The position numbers and the translations under genes were made by a program. Under the pieces are notes generated by a model. That model was not told the origin of the DNA. It did not search any database and saw only the letters and a list, made by a program, of their open reading frames with translations. 64,000 nucleotides of DNA from Leeuwenhoekiella sp. MAR_2009_132 (GTDB lineage Bacteria; Bacteroidota; Bacteroidia; Flavobacteriales; Flavobacteriaceae). Positions 35,295 to 43,820 of this stretch are shown one piece after another (the first letter of the stretch is position 1; each line of letters starts with the position of its first letter). The DNA lies in contig NZ_JHZY01000002.1 in the NCBI RefSeq assembly GCF_000687915.1, forward strand, positions 1,488,001 through 1,552,000, read 5' to 3'.

Positions 35295-35711
35295 TTACTG
35301 CTTTGCTCTCCCTTCGTTCATGAATCTTGTAGAGTCGATTTCGCGAAAGCGTACTTCTTTCTTTTCCTTCGAATTTTCCTTTTCTAGAATCAATGGTTTT
35401 TTCTTCGGCTCTGCCTCTTTGAAAAGTGTTTCCATCATCGCTACAGTAGGTTTGGTTTGGTTCTTTTCAATATCCTTTAAAATGGCAATTACCCCATTAA
35501 TTCGTTTTTTAATTACGTGTTCCAAAGTTTGCATTTTAGGTCCGATAGCTTCCGTTGGAGAAATACCATTATCTTCAAAAAACTCAAGCATCAACAATAA
35601 GGTCATTGATTGAGATTTAGAAAAGTGATTACAAAAACGCCTGAATTTCTTAACCACTGAAGTCTTGATGCTCAGACTCTCAAAACGTTCTTTTTCATAT
35701 CCTTTATCCAT
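35295..35711 (-). CDS. mobA: Mobilisation accessory protein (BfmA/BtgA, MobA type)
   Basis: 138 residues. The N-terminal half is a ribbon-helix-helix-like DNA-binding region (RFESLSIKTSVVKKFRRF, then SKSQSMTLLLMLEFFEDNG). The C-terminal half is a charged coiled coil ending in a basic tail. Proteins of this group bind oriT and help the relaxase nick. The start codon abuts the first of two TTTTTCCGTGAAAAA repeats, so MobA may bind there and repress itself. It is co-directional with the relaxase 40 bases downstream. Confidence 0.82.
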   Translation of the reverse strand: MDKGYEKERFESLSIKTSVVKKFRRFCNHFSKSQSMTLLLMLEFFEDNGISPTEAIGPKMQTLEHVIKKRINGVIAILKDIEKNQTKPTVAMMETLFKEAEPKKKPLILEKENSKEKKEVRFREIDSTRFMNEGRAKQ

Positions 35712-35905
35712 TTTTCCGTGAAAAATTTGATGTTTTTACTGGGCTTACACGGTTTTTCCGTGAAAAATAATATCGATTTTTAAAAATCTTTCAATCGCAA
35801 ATACTCAAAACACTGTTTATGAGTAAGTTAAAAACGAAAAGGAATGCTTAACATCGCGTAGCGTGTTACCCTCTTGCTATTCCTTTTCGTCAGCCGCAGG
35901 CTGAC
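35711..35905. other. Candidate origin of transfer (oriT) with repeats and hairpins
   Basis: Two exact direct copies of TTTTTCCGTGAAAAA (35711-35725 and 35753-35767), each an inverted repeat with a CGT centre, lie at and upstream of the mobA start. Further upstream ACGAAAAGGAAT (35834-35845) is exactly inverted as ATTCCTTTTCGT (35879-35890), enclosing a bulged hairpin TAACATCGC-GTA-GCGTGTTA (35849-35868). A perfect hairpin GTCAGCC-GCA-GGCTGAC (35889-35905) follows and shares two bases with that arm. Such nested repeats next to relaxase genes are typical of oriT. The nick site cannot be assigned from sequence alone. The remaining gap up to 36167 holds only a terminator and AT-rich sequence. Confidence 0.55.
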
Positions 35906-36058
35906 AAAAATCCATACCATTATAAAAAGATAATGGCCTTTGGTTACGAGTGAAAACAAAGCTGACTTTTTAAGAAGTAGACATTCGATGTATAAAATTA
36001 TTCGCATTGAAAATTGAGAACTATTGCAGATACTCTAATTAAGAACGCTTTCAAAATG

Positions 36059-36090
36059 AAAAAGACCCTTGAAATTTCAAAGGTCTTTTA
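36059..36090. terminator. Bidirectional terminator upstream of the mob operon
   Basis: AAAAAGACC (36059-36067) pairs with GGTCTTTT (36082-36089) and the centre TTGAAATTTCAA is itself a perfect palindrome, giving a long stem with A and T runs at both ends. It lies between the DUF6876 gene and the mob region, both read leftward, so it would end transcripts from the ssb side. Confidence 0.75.
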
Positions 36091-36167
36091 ATACGTATAC
36101 ACCGGTTCTAAATGTTGAGAATGAAGTTGCCACCATCAAGATTCTGTAGAGCTTCTCCCTCAAAATT

Positions 36168-36548
36168 TTAATATTCCCCGGGGAGCATCAACGTATCATC
36201 TACAAAAAATAATCGCAGTTCATCAAGCGGAAAATCAGTCGAATAATAGGCTTGTTTAAAAAGTATGTTGTCATTTCCATCACTATAAATTAGTTCTGCT
36301 TCTTTAGAATTTAAATGCTGCTCATCTTCAGAAAGCCGTTTAAAATCTATGGTTATAAAATAGCTTTTAGACTGTAAACTTTTTGCCATTATCGATGCAT
36401 CTGTTACTAGCCAAAAGCAATTAGCCGTCTCTGCTAAATATTTAATACCATCAGTAAATCGTGTTTTAAGCATCGCTATACTATAGAATGTTTCGGTACC
36501 ACAAAAATTTTGCAGCTGTTCTGTGAGTTGATTACTATCAATTTTCAT
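36168..36548 (-). CDS. DUF6876 family protein
   Basis: 126 residues, soluble. The N-terminal part (LTEQLQNFCGTETFYSI, then FTDGIKYLAETANCFWLVTDAS) and the segment SKSYFITIDFKRLSEDEQ match the DUF6876 proteins often found in conjugative elements of Bacteroidota. The function is unknown. It lies 92 bases after ssb on the same strand with a hairpin between them, so it may be expressed at a lower level or from its own promoter. Confidence 0.75.
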   Translation of the reverse strand: MKIDSNQLTEQLQNFCGTETFYSIAMLKTRFTDGIKYLAETANCFWLVTDASIMAKSLQSKSYFITIDFKRLSEDEQHLNSKEAELIYSDGNDNILFKQAYYSTDFPLDELRLFFVDDTLMLPGEY

Positions 36549-36590
36549 AACATTACATATTAAGTTATTCTTATCCCTATAAGGAATAAT

Positions 36591-36624
36591 AAGAGGGCGC
36601 TACTTCTCACGGGAACGCCCTCTT
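36591..36624. terminator. Hairpin between ssb and the DUF6876 gene
   Basis: AAGAGGGCG (36591-36599) pairs perfectly with CGCCCTCTT (36616-36624) around a 16-base loop. On the minus strand the stem is followed by ATTATTCC rather than a pure T run, so it may only partly terminate ssb transcripts; on the plus strand TTTTAATTTGTTTTT follows. Confidence 0.65.
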
Positions 36625-36640
36625 TTAATTTGTTTTTGTC

Positions 36641-36979
36641 CTAAGATTTAGAACCCATTAGAAGAATTTCACTGGCTTCCACTTCCGTCACATATCTTTT
36701 GACCCCTTCATTATCTTCATAATTCCGAGTTTTCAATTTTCCGACAACGGCGATCTCTTTGCCCTTACCTGTATAATTCTCAATGATTTCTGCAGTCTTA
36801 CCCCAGGCTACTATTGAATGCCACTCGGTAGTCTGAACTCTTTCGCCATTTTCTTTCTTGTAATACTCATTGGTAGCTAGGGATAAGCGGGCTTCTTTTT
36901 TACCGCTTTCGAGGTTCGTAATGGTTGGTTCCTGACCAACGTTTCCAATTAACTGTACGTGATTTCTTAAAGTACTCAT
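36641..36979 (-). CDS. ssb: Single-stranded DNA-binding protein
   Basis: 112 residues forming a complete OB fold: MSTLRNHVQLIGNVGQEPTI, then KKEARLSLATNEYYKKENGE, then WHSIVAWGKTAEIIENYTGKGKEIAVVGKL and YVTEVEASEILLMG. The acidic C-terminal tail that recruits partners in housekeeping SSB is missing, as in many short plasmid- and transposon-borne SSBs. It would coat the transferred strand in the recipient or serve the element's own replication. A small frame of uncertain status lies 18 bases upstream. Confidence 0.93.
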   Translation of the reverse strand: MSTLRNHVQLIGNVGQEPTITNLESGKKEARLSLATNEYYKKENGERVQTTEWHSIVAWGKTAEIIENYTGKGKEIAVVGKLKTRNYEDNEGVKRYVTEVEASEILLMGSKS

Positions 36980-36997
36980 GATAAAAATATTTAGATA

Positions 36998-37165
36998 TTA
37001 ATTAAAAATGCTGCCTGATCCTTTCAGACAGTTTTCTTTTAGTTCAAAGGATTTACTTATTATATCCAGAGCGTTTTCCTGTTTTTGTTTTTTTAACTTT
37101 TGTGTCGCTTCTTTTTTATGGATACGGTATGATTTCATAAGATTCATTTTAGATTTACTTCCCAT
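36998..37165 (-). CDS. Possible small basic protein upstream of ssb
   Basis: 55 residues from the ATG at 37165; the frame stays open to an ATG at 37300 (100 residues). The sequence is very rich in Lys and Ser (SYRIHKKEATQKLKKQKQEN) and ends SFELKENCLKGSGSIFN. No family is recognised. The position just ahead of ssb on the same strand favours a real gene. The overlapping open frame on the other strand and the low-complexity content argue for caution. Confidence 0.35.
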   Translation of the reverse strand: MGSKSKMNLMKSYRIHKKEATQKLKKQKQENALDIISKSFELKENCLKGSGSIFN

Positions 37166-37399
37166 AGTGCCTTCGCTGTTACCTTTTTTGTTGCTTAGTG
37201 TTGTACAATATTTAGATTTGGAAAGGCGTATAAAAAGTGAAGTGAAACGGGAGCGGTTTATGCCGCCGTCCAAAAATGAATGTTGTTGTTTTGCCTTCAA
37301 AAAAGTGTAAAAATGCAGAGGTTCAATAAGTAATTCTAAAGGCTTTTGGAAAATGCGTTATTCAAAGAAGGGGCATAAATCGTAAAATTAAAATCAGAT

Positions 37400-38246
37400 A
37401 AAGCGGACTTGACTTGAAAGGTGTAGTTTGAAATGGAGTTTGACCGCGTCCTAATTTTTATTAGGATATAGCAGTCAAGTGAAATGAAAAACGGAAGCTT
37501 TGAAGTTGTGTCCAAGACCTGAGTAGGAAAGCTTTTTTCCCCGTAATGAAGCTTTTGCGAAATGTAGTGGGAATGTGCTGACCGGGTTACGATAGAGGAT
37601 TATTTTTGTTTAGAAGAATTTAAAGCGGACTTGACTTTAAAGTTGTAGTTTGAAATAGAGTTTGGCCGCTTCTCAATTTTTATTGGGATTAAGCGGACAA
37701 GCGAAATGGAAAATGGAAACTTTGAAGTTGTGTCCAAGACCTGCCTAGGGAAGCTCTTTTCCTGTAATGGAGCTTTCGCGAAATGCAGTGGAAATGTGCT
37801 GACCGGGTTACAATAGAGAATTATTTTAGATTAGCAGAATTTAAAGCGGACTTAAACACAAAGATGTAGCTTGAAATGGAGTTTGGCCGCTTCCCAAATT
37901 TTTATTGAGATAAAGCGGTTAAGCGAAATGGAAAATGGAAGCTTTGAAGTTGTGTTCAATACCTGCCTAGGGAAGCTCTTTTCCTGTAATGGAGCTTTCG
38001 CGAAATGCAGTGGAAATGTGCTGACCGGGTTATGATCGAGGATCATTTTCGTTTAGAAGAATTTAAAGCGGACTTAAATACAAAGATGTAGCTTGAAATG
38101 GAGTTTGGCCGCTTCCCAAATTTTTATTGAGATAAAGCGGTTAAGCGAAATGGAAAACGGAAGCTTTGAAGTTGTGTTCAAGACCTGCCTAGGGAAGCTC
38201 TTTTCCTGTAATGGAGCTTTCGCGAAATGCAGTGGAAATGTGCTGA
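37400..38246. repeat. Array of 3.8 tandem copies of a 222-bp repeat
   Basis: Units start at the shared AAAGCGGACTT: 37400, 37622, 37843 and 38065 (lengths 222, 221, 222, and about 182 for the last, cut short after GTGCTGA). Units 3 and 4 are nearly identical; unit 1 is the most diverged. Each unit holds a hairpin (CCGCTT near the start paired with AAGCGG about 20 bases on) and a second inverted pair (AAGCTC/GAGCTT). Units 2-4 also have the palindrome TTTCGCGAAA (37774, 37996, 38218). Short frames of 35-36 codons recur in units 2 and 3 but stop early in unit 1, so they are probably not proteins. The array lies between the ssb region and the glycan locus, at the right edge of the element. The 37301-37399 gap shows nothing else. 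Confidence 0.9.
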
Positions 38247-38346
38247 TCCGTTTTATGTTACTTGAATTATTATATAATCCTACAATTAAATAATAGTAAA
38301 TAAAGCACTTGAATTCACCTGTAACAAATTATTACGAATTTAAATA

Positions 38347-39488
38347 TTATTCAAGCATATCTACGGTAGCAACAGTTCTAAAACCGGTATGGTCTGATGA
38401 AGAATCTAGACTTTGTCCCATTCGGGCTGAAATGCGGTAACTTGCGCAGTATGAAGCGTCACATAAAAAGGAACCTCCTTTAATTACTTTTTCCTGCTGG
38501 AAAGGGTTTTCTGGATTATACGACTCTAATGGTCCCTGAGGGTTTCTAATTTCACCGCTGCCCGCAATATCTTGATAGTATTTTACAGAAAAGTAATCCT
38601 GAGTAAGTTCCCACACGTTACCCGCCATATCGTAAATACCTAATGAGTTTGAATCAAAAGAAGCTACAGGAGCAATATAAGCAAAACCGTCTTCAACTAA
38701 ATTTTTATTAGGAAAATCTCCTTGCCAGGTATTGGCCTTTTTTGTTAATTCTGCACTATCTTCTCCCCAGGTATAAACTCCACCATTTAATTTACCGTGT
38801 GCCGCTGCTTCCCATTGCGTTTCTGTAGGAAGTTTGCGGTTTGCCCACTTACAATAGGCTAAGGCGTCTTTGTATGAGATGTGTACTACAGGGTAATTAT
38901 CTTTACCTTCAATAGTGCTTTCCGGGCCTTGAGGGTGTTGCCAGTTTGCACCGGTTTTCCACTCCCACCATTGCGCGTAATTACGCAGATCGGCCACATT
39001 TTCTACATTTCGGTTAAAAATTAACGAGCCCGGCTGCAGAATGCTGTCTGCCGGTTTTTGAGTTCCTGGGGCAGATCTTTTTTCATCTCCTCCCAGTCTA
39101 TAGGTTGCTCTGCAACGGTACGATATCCTGTAGCTGCAACAAACTTTTTAAATTGGGCATTAGTAACTTCGGTTTTATCTATAAAAAAACCATCAACAGC
39201 TACAGGATGAGCTGGTTTCTCACGGGGCAGAGCTGCCTCATCACCGTTTGATGCTCCCTGTGTAAAATGAACCCCAGAAACCCAGACCATTCCGTCAGGA
39301 ACTGTAAGGCTTTCTGGTTGCTCTACAAGTAGTTCTTTGATATCTGGCTGTTTAATTACCTCTGCTTGTTGATTTTTTGTCGATTTATTTTCTGAATGTT
39401 CTCCACAAGAGATTAAAAACGCTATTGCTCCTAAACTTAACACTACGGCGTATCCGCTTTTTTTAATCAAACTCAATTTCAAAATCAT
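38347..39488 (-). pseudogene. Formylglycine-generating enzyme, frameshifted
   Basis: Two minus-strand frames (39488-39021 and about 39067-38347) form one protein of about 380 residues if a single base is added to the GGGG run at 39068-39071 (plus strand). The joined sequence reads DLPPGTQKPADSILQPGS, the standard FGE wording. A lipoprotein signal (AIAFLISCGE) is followed by the FGE-sulfatase fold (PDGMVWVSGVHFTQGA, then FFIDKTEVTNAQFKKFV, then LPTETQWEAAAHG, then YDMAGNVWELTQD). The catalytic Cys pair is intact in GGSFLCDASYCASYR. The enzyme oxidises the Cys of CxPxR motifs to formylglycine in the periplasm; four sulfatases with that motif are encoded next to it. As written it is broken, either truly or by a sequencing error. 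Confidence 0.85.
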
Positions 39489-39535
39489 ATATTAAATTGC
39501 CTTTTTCAAATTTAATTCAAAAATAAGGGAGTTTC

Positions 39536-41008
39536 CTATTTATCTAATTTTTCAGGCCTTTTTACAGGATATGATGCATTTATTTTTTCTAAATGCTGAA
39601 ACAATTCATACTTGAGTTCTTTTACTAACTGTGGGTTTGCTTTAGCTATGTTGTTTTTTTCACCGATATCTTTTTTAAGATTATACAATTCATCCTCATT
39701 ACTTTCATAAAAATGAATAAGCTTAAAATCTCCTTTTCTAATCGCTGATCCTGGTTTTCCTTTCTGTGGACTGTAATGCGGATAATGCCAAAAAATACTT
39801 TCTCTAGCTACCGTATTATTAGAAAGCAACGGCTTTAAACTTACCCCTTCAAGATTTTGATTTTTAGGTTTTTCTAGATTTGCAATATCGAGTAACGTAG
39901 GGTAAAAATCATAGCTAATCACAGGTTCTGCAACAACACTGCCTTTGTGATTTGAGGTTAATGGATCATATCGAATAATAAGTGGTTCTCTAATACCACC
40001 TTCATATAGAAAACCTTTACCGCCTCTAAGTGGTAAATTAGAAGTTACACCATAACCAGGGCTAGACAGGCCGCCATTATCTGAGAAAAATACGATAGCA
40101 GTTTCTTTAGTTAAATTTAATTCGTCTAACTTATCCTGTACCATACCCACAACAGAATCCATAGCCCAGATCATAGCAGCATATGTCGGGTCACTTTGAT
40201 TTGTTCTGCTCTCTACACCTTCATCTAATTTATAGGTACCTTTTTTTGACAACTTTAATTGGTCGCGTCTCTTTTCAAAGCGGGCAACTAAATCTTTAGG
40301 CGCTTCAATGGGTGTATGTACATTATACATAGATAAAAATAAAAAGAAAGGATCTTTCTCTTTAGCACTTTGTTCTATAAAAGATACCGCCTCATTTCCT
40401 AATCTATACGGCAAATACTCCCCATCAGGACCATCAGAAATTCTTGGGTTGTTATACGGTGCAAAAAAACTACCGGGGTTACCTCGTGACCATCCCGCTA
40501 TATTATCATCAAAACCTTGTTTTTCAGGCCAAAACTCTTCGGTTTCTCCCAGGTGCCATTTTCCAATAAACTGCGTAGTATAGCCTTGCTGTTGAAAAGC
40601 TTCTGCCATAGTTATTTCTTCTAATGGTAAATGATCTCCCACACCGGGTTGTATCAAAGCTTGATTAGTTCTTTTCTCATACAACTGAGCACCTATCCAG
40701 TTACTAATATTAACAGAAACATCTGCAGGATCTTTACCACTCATAATACTAGCTCGTGTAGGACTACATACAGGGTTTGCAGCATATGCATCTGTAAAAC
40801 GTAATCCATTTGATGCCAGCTCATCTACCCGTGGTGTCTGATAAAAGGTGCTTCCCTGCACTCCCAGATCCATCCAACCTAAATCATCTACCAGAATAAA
40901 CACAACATTAGGCTTAAATTCATCTATTTTTAATTGTGCCTTTAATTGAATACTAGAGCATACTAGTAATGCAAAAAGGACACTATGTTTTACAACTTTG
41001 AAATTCAT
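39536..41008 (-). CDS. Secreted sulfatase (family S1, Cys-type)
   Basis: 490 residues with a signal peptide (about 1-24). Metal ligands are in FILVDDLG (Asp 41, Asp 42), the formylglycine site is Cys 81 in NPVCSPTRASIMSG, and the later ligands are in FSDNGG and GKWHLG. The C-terminus carries the usual WHYPHYSPQKGKPGSAIRKGD substrate-pocket region shared with the sulfatase at 57345. It removes sulfate esters from a carbohydrate in the periplasm after activation by a formylglycine-generating enzyme. The gap to the FGE gene is 47 bases, and to the upstream GH2 gene 10. Confidence 0.93.
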   Translation of the reverse strand: MNFKVVKHSVLFALLVCSSIQLKAQLKIDEFKPNVVFILVDDLGWMDLGVQGSTFYQTPRVDELASNGLRFTDAYAANPVCSPTRASIMSGKDPADVSVNISNWIGAQLYEKRTNQALIQPGVGDHLPLEEITMAEAFQQQGYTTQFIGKWHLGETEEFWPEKQGFDDNIAGWSRGNPGSFFAPYNNPRISDGPDGEYLPYRLGNEAVSFIEQSAKEKDPFFLFLSMYNVHTPIEAPKDLVARFEKRRDQLKLSKKGTYKLDEGVESRTNQSDPTYAAMIWAMDSVVGMVQDKLDELNLTKETAIVFFSDNGGLSSPGYGVTSNLPLRGGKGFLYEGGIREPLIIRYDPLTSNHKGSVVAEPVISYDFYPTLLDIANLEKPKNQNLEGVSLKPLLSNNTVARESIFWHYPHYSPQKGKPGSAIRKGDFKLIHFYESNEDELYNLKKDIGEKNNIAKANPQLVKELKYELFQHLEKINASYPVKRPEKLDK

Positions 41009-41018
41009 AACTATTCTT

Positions 41019-43817
41019 TTATTTTTTAAAACGATTAAGGTCTTGAGTGGTCAATTTATTTTGTGGCTTAAAGTTATCTGAAGCCATATAATTTAATAAG
41101 CTTGATCGCAATTGTCGCGCTGCAGGTCTGTTTTTTAAGTCTGAAGAAAGATCTATAGATGAGAACATTAATTTTCCTGCTCCAACCTGAGCTTCAAACA
41201 AGTTTCCTAAATCACGATTTGATACAAAATTATCTATGACACGTACGATAGGCTTCACATTAAGATCGTCTAAGACTACAGATTTAGAGTTTATACATAA
41301 ATCCCACCATTGCCATTGGGTATGACGTGCTGTAGGAAAGTCTGATAATGCTTCACTATCTGCATCTACTAATAATCCCATTGTTCCCGGCTGATTAGGA
41401 AAATGCACAGGACTCCAAAATACCGGTACAAAACGCCCTTTTACACCTTCTAAGTCTGCCACATCAGGATTAAAAAATACCGTTTTGCCAGCATTAAGTA
41501 ATTTAATAGCTTCATCAAAAGATTGAGTTGTATTAATATTTTTACTTACCTCAGCGTATTGTGTAGGGTATACCCATACAGACCAGCTGTTGACAAATTG
41601 AGTTCCTTCAAGGCTTAATTCTAACGTCCAGACATCTGCTTTATTAACCTTAACTTTAGTTTCTAGAACCCCTAAATTCACATTATTCCCTATGGAAAGA
41701 TTTAGGTTTTCAATAGATTTTTCTGCAACGACTTTACCCTTACTATCTTTTAGTGTAGCCTGTAATTTTTGATTTTTAAGTTCTTTATAAAAATTAGCTA
41801 CTTCTAGCTGAGCTTCAAAAGATTCTCCATTTTCATAAATCGCTTTTTCAAAGCGCACTAAAGGGACTAGTTCACTGTTAAACCTTTTAAATTCTTCACC
41901 GGTAATTATTCCTTTAGACTCCCAGAAAGCATTTAGCAAGCCTACTAGTGCAGTACCCTGCCCTGGGAAATCCTGCAATTGTAACAATTGAAAACCGTCA
42001 AAACTAGGTGTTTTTAAAGCGCGCTCTATCTCTTCTTTGTAAAGCATCGCAGCCAGTTTGCCCGAAGCCTGTGTAAAATCTGAAGCAAGATCTATAAGCC
42101 CTTTCTGTTCTAAATCATTTTTAACCGCTATAAAGTTCAGAGGTGCCAGTACACCGGTATATTTCTCGATCTCACTTAAATCTGGGTAAACAGAATATTG
42201 ACCAATCTCATGTGCAACAAGAGGTACTTCTATGTGTGCACTGTTTGCAGTAAAATCTTTATTAAAATTAGGAGCTATATCGTTAAATACACCTTGCCCG
42301 CGTATCCAGCCTTTATCTGTCCACTGTGCAATAAAAAACTCATCTTCTGGTTCAGGACGTGTACCTGCCGGTTTCTGAAATGAAAAACTTGTAGTAGCAT
42401 ATAAATGTCTCGTATCTATTTGCTTAAGATCATTTACCATTTTGTTTAATACCGAAAAATCACCTTCTAACTCATTACCCATAGAAAAGAACAAGAATGA
42501 AGGGTGGTGCCCATAGTCTTTTATAATTTTAGCCGCTTCTTGCTCTAAAAATGCAGTTGTAGCAGCATCTTCTCCCACTTTTAAACTCCAGTGCGGCAAC
42601 TCTACCTGTAAGTACATTCCTGCTTTATCACCTGCTATAAAGGCTGCTTCTGGCGGACACCAACTGTGAAAACGTATGTGATTTAACCCATAATTTTTTG
42701 CTTGCTCAAACAAGGTAGCCCATTCTTCTACCTGCATAGGCGGATATCCTGTAAGTGGAAAAATAACACACTCTAAGTTTCCACGTAAAAATATTCTGTG
42801 GTCATTTAATTGTAATTGCGCATCTTCTATTGCTACCGTTCTGTAACCAAAATCCTGAGTAATTTGTTCTTTTTCAGTTTTTAAAACCGCCTTATACATC
42901 ACAGGGTTAAACTCATCCCAGTGTTCTAAGGTTTCTGGTTTTTTGATCGTGATATTAACAAGATTACCGTTTCTTTTTGAATCGCTTATTTCTTGCGAAA
43001 AAAGTACACTTCCGTCAGCTTTTAAAATTTCTAAACTTAAGTTTAGAAGATTATTTTGAGTCGTCTCAAAATCAAAATCAAGCATTTCATTTTTTGTATC
43101 TGAATACACCTGAAGATTAGCGATCGTTGCTTTATCTGAAGCGGTTAATGAAATATCTCCTAGAATACCATTCCATTTTATCTGTGTATGATTTGTATAA
43201 GCGTGTGCCATCTCCTGATTAACTTCAATAGGATAGCGATCACCCGTCACATTAATTTTTGGGTAAAAATCTGAGTTGTCTATGATCACGGTAAGAGTAT
43301 GACTTCCCGGTGTTAGATAAGAAGTTAAATCATAGTCGTGCGATCCTATAAGACTCTGTCTGCTTTCTACTTTTTTATCATCAATAAATACAGTTGATTG
43401 CCATAACACACGTTCAAGTGTTAGCTCAATTTCTTTACCGTCCCAGTTTTTAGGTATATTTATCTCACGCTGATACCAGGCTTTACCTATATATTGATGT
43501 TTACGAGCCAGACTAGATAATACATAATTATTTAGTGCAGGTGTAAGCGTATCTGCGGTACCTATACTGGCATCATCAAGTGTTCCCGGTAATTGTATAT
43601 CCTGGCCTTCTAAGCTGTTTGAAAACCACTGCTGCTGCTCACCAGTATTAAGAGAATCTAATTTAACCTGCCATGTACCCGACAAATCTATTCTGTTTTG
43701 AGTTAGCGAGTTCTCATCAGTTGCGTTAATAGTTTCAGCTTGATGTTTACAAGAGTTAGCTATTAAGAGTATACAGAATACCCAGTAATTTTTTAGTATT
43801 TTTTTTAATAGGGACAT
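41019..43817 (-). CDS. Glycoside hydrolase family 2-type enzyme, lipoprotein
   Basis: 932 residues. A lipobox (LLIANSC, Cys 23) indicates outer membrane anchoring. An N-terminal jelly-roll sugar-binding domain (about 40-200, IDLSGTWQVKLDSL, then KAWYQREINIPKNW, then TVFIDDKKV) precedes an Ig-like domain (about 225-330). The TIM barrel follows, with general acid Glu 449 in FSMGNELEGD and nucleophile Glu 537 in VAHEIGQY. The C-terminal region (about 650-932) is extra and includes WQWWDLCINSKSVVL, as in its paralogue at 50727. GH2 enzymes release beta-linked galactose, glucuronate, mannose or similar sugars. Which one is not readable here. Confidence 0.85.
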   Translation of the reverse strand: MSLLKKILKNYWVFCILLIANSCKHQAETINATDENSLTQNRIDLSGTWQVKLDSLNTGEQQQWFSNSLEGQDIQLPGTLDDASIGTADTLTPALNNYVLSSLARKHQYIGKAWYQREINIPKNWDGKEIELTLERVLWQSTVFIDDKKVESRQSLIGSHDYDLTSYLTPGSHTLTVIIDNSDFYPKINVTGDRYPIEVNQEMAHAYTNHTQIKWNGILGDISLTASDKATIANLQVYSDTKNEMLDFDFETTQNNLLNLSLEILKADGSVLFSQEISDSKRNGNLVNITIKKPETLEHWDEFNPVMYKAVLKTEKEQITQDFGYRTVAIEDAQLQLNDHRIFLRGNLECVIFPLTGYPPMQVEEWATLFEQAKNYGLNHIRFHSWCPPEAAFIAGDKAGMYLQVELPHWSLKVGEDAATTAFLEQEAAKIIKDYGHHPSFLFFSMGNELEGDFSVLNKMVNDLKQIDTRHLYATTSFSFQKPAGTRPEPEDEFFIAQWTDKGWIRGQGVFNDIAPNFNKDFTANSAHIEVPLVAHEIGQYSVYPDLSEIEKYTGVLAPLNFIAVKNDLEQKGLIDLASDFTQASGKLAAMLYKEEIERALKTPSFDGFQLLQLQDFPGQGTALVGLLNAFWESKGIITGEEFKRFNSELVPLVRFEKAIYENGESFEAQLEVANFYKELKNQKLQATLKDSKGKVVAEKSIENLNLSIGNNVNLGVLETKVKVNKADVWTLELSLEGTQFVNSWSVWVYPTQYAEVSKNINTTQSFDEAIKLLNAGKTVFFNPDVADLEGVKGRFVPVFWSPVHFPNQPGTMGLLVDADSEALSDFPTARHTQWQWWDLCINSKSVVLDDLNVKPIVRVIDNFVSNRDLGNLFEAQVGAGKLMFSSIDLSSDLKNRPAARQLRSSLLNYMASDNFKPQNKLTTQDLNRFKK

Positions 43818-43820
43818 TGC

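Noticed and set aside
37400..38246. CRISPR array
   Set aside because: The units are 222 bp and similar along their whole length, with no short repeats and unique spacers and no cas genes nearby.
37852..38293. Open frames of 64-66 codons and recurring 35-36 codon frames in the 222-bp repeats as protein genes
   Set aside because: They follow the repeat period, occur on both strands, and stop early in unit 1. This is expected of repeated DNA rather than of a protein family.
12798..38330. TGTAACAA at both sides of the conjugative element as attachment repeats
   Set aside because: Only eight bases match, in AT-rich DNA with no flanking similarity; chance is likely.
40308..40583. 91-codon plus-strand frame inside the sulfatase gene
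   Set aside because: It overlaps the catalytic domain of a certain gene in antisense and shows no motif.
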